A stretch of 6,044 bases of DNA from Trichodesmium sp. MAG_R04 (GTDB lineage: Bacteria; Cyanobacteriota; Cyanobacteriia; Cyanobacteriales; Microcoleaceae): assembly GCA_023356515.1 (NCBI GenBank), contig JAKQYG010000259.1, forward strand, positions 1 to 6,044, written 5' to 3'. This document shows positions 4,188-6,044 of the stretch, one piece after another (positions within the stretch are counted from its first letter, which is position 1; the number at the start of each line of letters is the position of its first letter). Both the position numbers and the translations under genes were made by a program. The notes beneath the pieces are model-generated. The model was given only the letters and a program-made list of their open reading frames with translations. It did no database searches and had not been told where the DNA came from.

Positions 4188-5876
4188 TTACAAGCTATCT
4201 AACTGACTTCTAGTCATAAATAGGTTAACAAAATTATGTATCATGTTGCGATAATCTCTTAAGGTTTTATCTACCCAATCCCGATCATTGCTATCTGCAT
4301 AAATATGTACTAATGGTTCTTCAGCATCAGGTAAAATTAACACCCAATAATTATCTTGGTAATTAATAATCTTTACCCCATCAGTTAATTCTAACTTTTC
4401 TGGGGAATTTGTTTCCACTAAATACCGCATTAATGCTCCTTTTGCTTTTAAAGGACAACGTACTGTATAACAGCGATGAGTAACAGGAGGAATATCCGCA
4501 GTTATTTGTCCTAGCGATCGCTCTTGAATAGTTAGCATTTCTATAACTTTAGCGATGCAAAACATAGCATCAAAACCAGGATGTAATCTTGGGAAAATAA
4601 ATCCCATGTCACCACTTCCTCCCAGTACCACATTACGATTGATTTGGCAAGCTTCCATTAATGCTGTAGGATTAACTTTTGTCCGAATCACACGACTATC
4701 ATGACGATGAGCAATTTGTTCTACTGCTGCAGAAGCATTAATTGGGACTACAACTGTACCCCGTGGATGAGCTGTTAACATAAGATTTACCATTAGTGCA
4801 GTTAGCATTTCACCACGAATGGCATAACCAGCTTCATCCACTAATATTAATTGTTCACCATTTGCTGTTACCTGAACTCCAACATTAGCTTGCAAAGCTT
4901 CCACAACCCGACCTAATTGATTTAGTAAACTTTCTCTTTTTTCTATCCCTAAAGAAGTTTCCTTTAAACTAGCATTTAGAACCACCGCATCACAACCAAA
5001 TTTAGTTAACAATTGTGGTAATACTGCTCCCGAAACACCATAACAATAGTCAATTACTACCTTAGATTTACTATAACGTATTGCCTCAGAGTTAAGAAGA
5101 TTTTCAAATCCTTTACTATAAGCTTCTAATACTTCATAGCGATAAACCATATTGCCAATTTCCAATATTTGCACTCGGCGTAAATCTTCTTTAAAATATG
5201 CTCCTTCTATCTTTTTTTCTTTCGCTTTAGAAATATTAATTCCTTGAGAGTCAAAGATTTCAATTAATATCTGATCCGAACGATCTGGAGAAAGACGAAC
5301 ATGAACACCGCCAACTAAATTCATAGTAGCTAAAATTGTTCTGGCAATGGGAATAGCAGTAGATTGTAAATTTATCACATTAATTCCCGCCGACATTAAA
5401 CCAGCAATTAAAGACCGAGAAACCATTCGAGATATATTACGTTGGTCGCGAGAAACTGATACTGTAGAACCTAATTTTAAGGTAGAACCATAAGCAGCTC
5501 CTAACTTAACCGCACATTCTGGAGTAATATCGATATTTGCTAATCCCTGAACCCCACGTTGTCCAAATAAGTGTCTCTGGGCAGTTGTACCCCAAATCAA
5601 GTTAATATTCAGAGTAGCTCCTGATTCAACTTTTTTACTAGGCCATACTCTGACATGAGGACTAATCTGAGCTTCTTCTCCCACACTAGATAAAGAGCCA
5701 ATTACAGCACCTTCCAATACTTGGGCGCGACGATGTATTCTGGCACCTCGACAAATTATACAACCTTGTAAATTTGTATCCTCTCCTACCAGTGCGCCAT
5801 TCCAAATAATAGGACGCTTGATATCAGCATCTGCATCAATTGTTACATTATCCCCTATAACACTACCTAGTTCCAT
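4188..5876 (-). CDS. Sugar-phosphate nucleotidyltransferase/phosphomannomutase-like protein lacking its N-terminal domain (possible pseudogene)
   Basis: This 562-residue frame matches the C-terminal two thirds of a cyanobacterial protein (about 840 residues as I recall), usually annotated mannose-1-phosphate guanylyltransferase. Residues 1-95 are left-handed beta-helix hexapeptide repeats (VIGDNVTI, GALVGEDT, RGARIHRRAQVLEGAVIG). Residues 110-545 are the phosphoglucomutase/phosphomannomutase-like fold, with VSRDQRNISRMVSRSLIAGL (141-160), KAKEKKIEGAYFKEDLRR (217-234), LVDEAGYAIRGEM (345-357), GGSGDMGFIFP (419-429) and LPDAEEPLVHIYADS (515-529). The N-terminal nucleotidyltransferase, which would carry GGxGTRLxPLT and the catalytic Asp, is absent. 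Family-like sequence continues 29 codons upstream of this ATG and then meets a stop, so this ATG lies inside the beta-helix and is unlikely to be the original start. Loops equivalent to TASHNP, DGDADR and RPSGTEP are also degenerate, so mutase activity is doubtful. It could be a truncated relic or a retained scaffold or regulatory protein. Confidence 0.8.
   Translation of the reverse strand: MELGSVIGDNVTIDADADIKRPIIWNGALVGEDTNLQGCIICRGARIHRRAQVLEGAVIGSLSSVGEEAQISPHVRVWPSKKVESGATLNINLIWGTTAQRHLFGQRGVQGLANIDITPECAVKLGAAYGSTLKLGSTVSVSRDQRNISRMVSRSLIAGLMSAGINVINLQSTAIPIARTILATMNLVGGVHVRLSPDRSDQILIEIFDSQGINISKAKEKKIEGAYFKEDLRRVQILEIGNMVYRYEVLEAYSKGFENLLNSEAIRYSKSKVVIDYCYGVSGAVLPQLLTKFGCDAVVLNASLKETSLGIEKRESLLNQLGRVVEALQANVGVQVTANGEQLILVDEAGYAIRGEMLTALMVNLMLTAHPRGTVVVPINASAAVEQIAHRHDSRVIRTKVNPTALMEACQINRNVVLGGSGDMGFIFPRLHPGFDAMFCIAKVIEMLTIQERSLGQITADIPPVTHRCYTVRCPLKAKGALMRYLVETNSPEKLELTDGVKIINYQDNYWVLILPDAEEPLVHIYADSNDRDWVDKTLRDYRNMIHNFVNLFMTRSQLDSL
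4514..4521. repeat. HIP1 palindrome GCGATCGC
   Basis: This is the second exact HIP1 octamer in the window, inside the phosphomannomutase-like gene. Confidence 0.85.
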
Positions 5877-5963
5877 ATGAACTCTCGGACCAATTCTACA
5901 ATTATCTCCAATTAAAGTTGGCTTCTCAATTTTAGCTGTTGAGTCAATATAAGTATTTTCATG
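5877..5963 (-). pseudogene. Remnant coding sequence upstream of the start, ended by in-frame TAG
   Basis: Translating in frame with the downstream gene gives HENTYIDSTAKIEKPTLIGD followed by NCRIGPRVH. Family members read approximately G-x-NTYIDPTAKIE...IGDNCRIGP at this point, so this is genuine coding homology. The next codon upstream is TAG (5964-5966). No ATG, GTG or TTG occurs between it and the ATG at 5876. Further upstream (5967-6044) none of the three minus-strand frames resembles the expected linker or nucleotidyltransferase domain. The break in homology therefore lies at about 5961-5966. Confidence 0.7.
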
Positions 5964-6044
5964 CTAACAATACTGATAGTAACTTGAAGGAACAAAGTGA
6001 TGCTTTTAATAGTAATAAATATCTTGATAATGATGATGAGGTAG
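5964..6044. other. Right edge: AT-rich sequence replacing the expected N-terminal coding region
   Basis: These 81 bases lie where the linker to the nucleotidyltransferase domain should be encoded. Both other minus-strand frames translate to low-complexity, Ile/Leu/Ser-rich peptides, and the gene's own frame has stops at 5964-5966 and 6006-6008. I see no terminal inverted repeat, transposase or group II intron domain V. Its nature depends on sequence beyond the window. Confidence 0.5.

Noticed and set aside
5964..6044. Group II intron or intein splitting the sugar-nucleotide gene
   Set aside because: No domain V/VI-like sequence precedes the break, and an intein would keep the frame open, whereas a TAG lies there. 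The idea cannot be excluded for sequence beyond the window.

Overview
This is a low-GC, roughly 6 kb piece of a cyanobacterial chromosome. The evidence is the set of genes: an LrtA-type long hibernation factor, a plant-like PrxQ, a cyanobacterial-type LipB, an SSB beginning MNSCIL, and a nucleotidyltransferase/phosphomannomutase-like protein. Two HIP1 palindromes (GCGATCGC) support this. Wide AT-rich intergenic regions full of short inverted repeats suggest a filamentous marine lineage such as Trichodesmium, Okeania or relatives. That last assignment is inference only.

Layout, left to right. Positions 2-631 (+) hold the C-terminal third of a fatty acyl-AMP ligase cut by the window edge. Positions 632-1025 are non-coding and hold a MITE-like element (A) with flanking direct repeats. 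bcp/prxQ (peroxiredoxin) is at 1026-1484 (+). Positions 1485-1887 are non-coding and hold a 277-bp element (B) whose ends look like insertion-sequence termini. hpf/lrtA is at 1888-2535 (-) with a strong Shine-Dalgarno. Positions 2536-2885 are the divergent hpf/lipB region, with the hpf leader and a third small inverted-repeat element (C) that shares its ends with A. lipB is at 2886-3563 (+) and overlaps the 3' end of ssb (3550-4056, -) tail to tail by 14 bp. The largest gene, at 4188-5876 (-), encodes the left-handed-helix and phosphomannomutase-like parts of a protein that normally begins with a sugar-nucleotidyltransferase domain. Here homology stops abruptly at about 5961, right beside an in-frame TAG.

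The genes do not form one pathway. They are separate housekeeping functions: lipoylation, peroxide defence, ribosome hibernation, ssDNA binding and sugar-nucleotide metabolism, next to a lipid-activating enzyme. No CRISPR array, tRNA, rRNA or defence system is visible. The most notable features are the decapitated sugar-nucleotide gene with degenerate catalytic loops, and the related inverted-repeat elements in the gene gaps.
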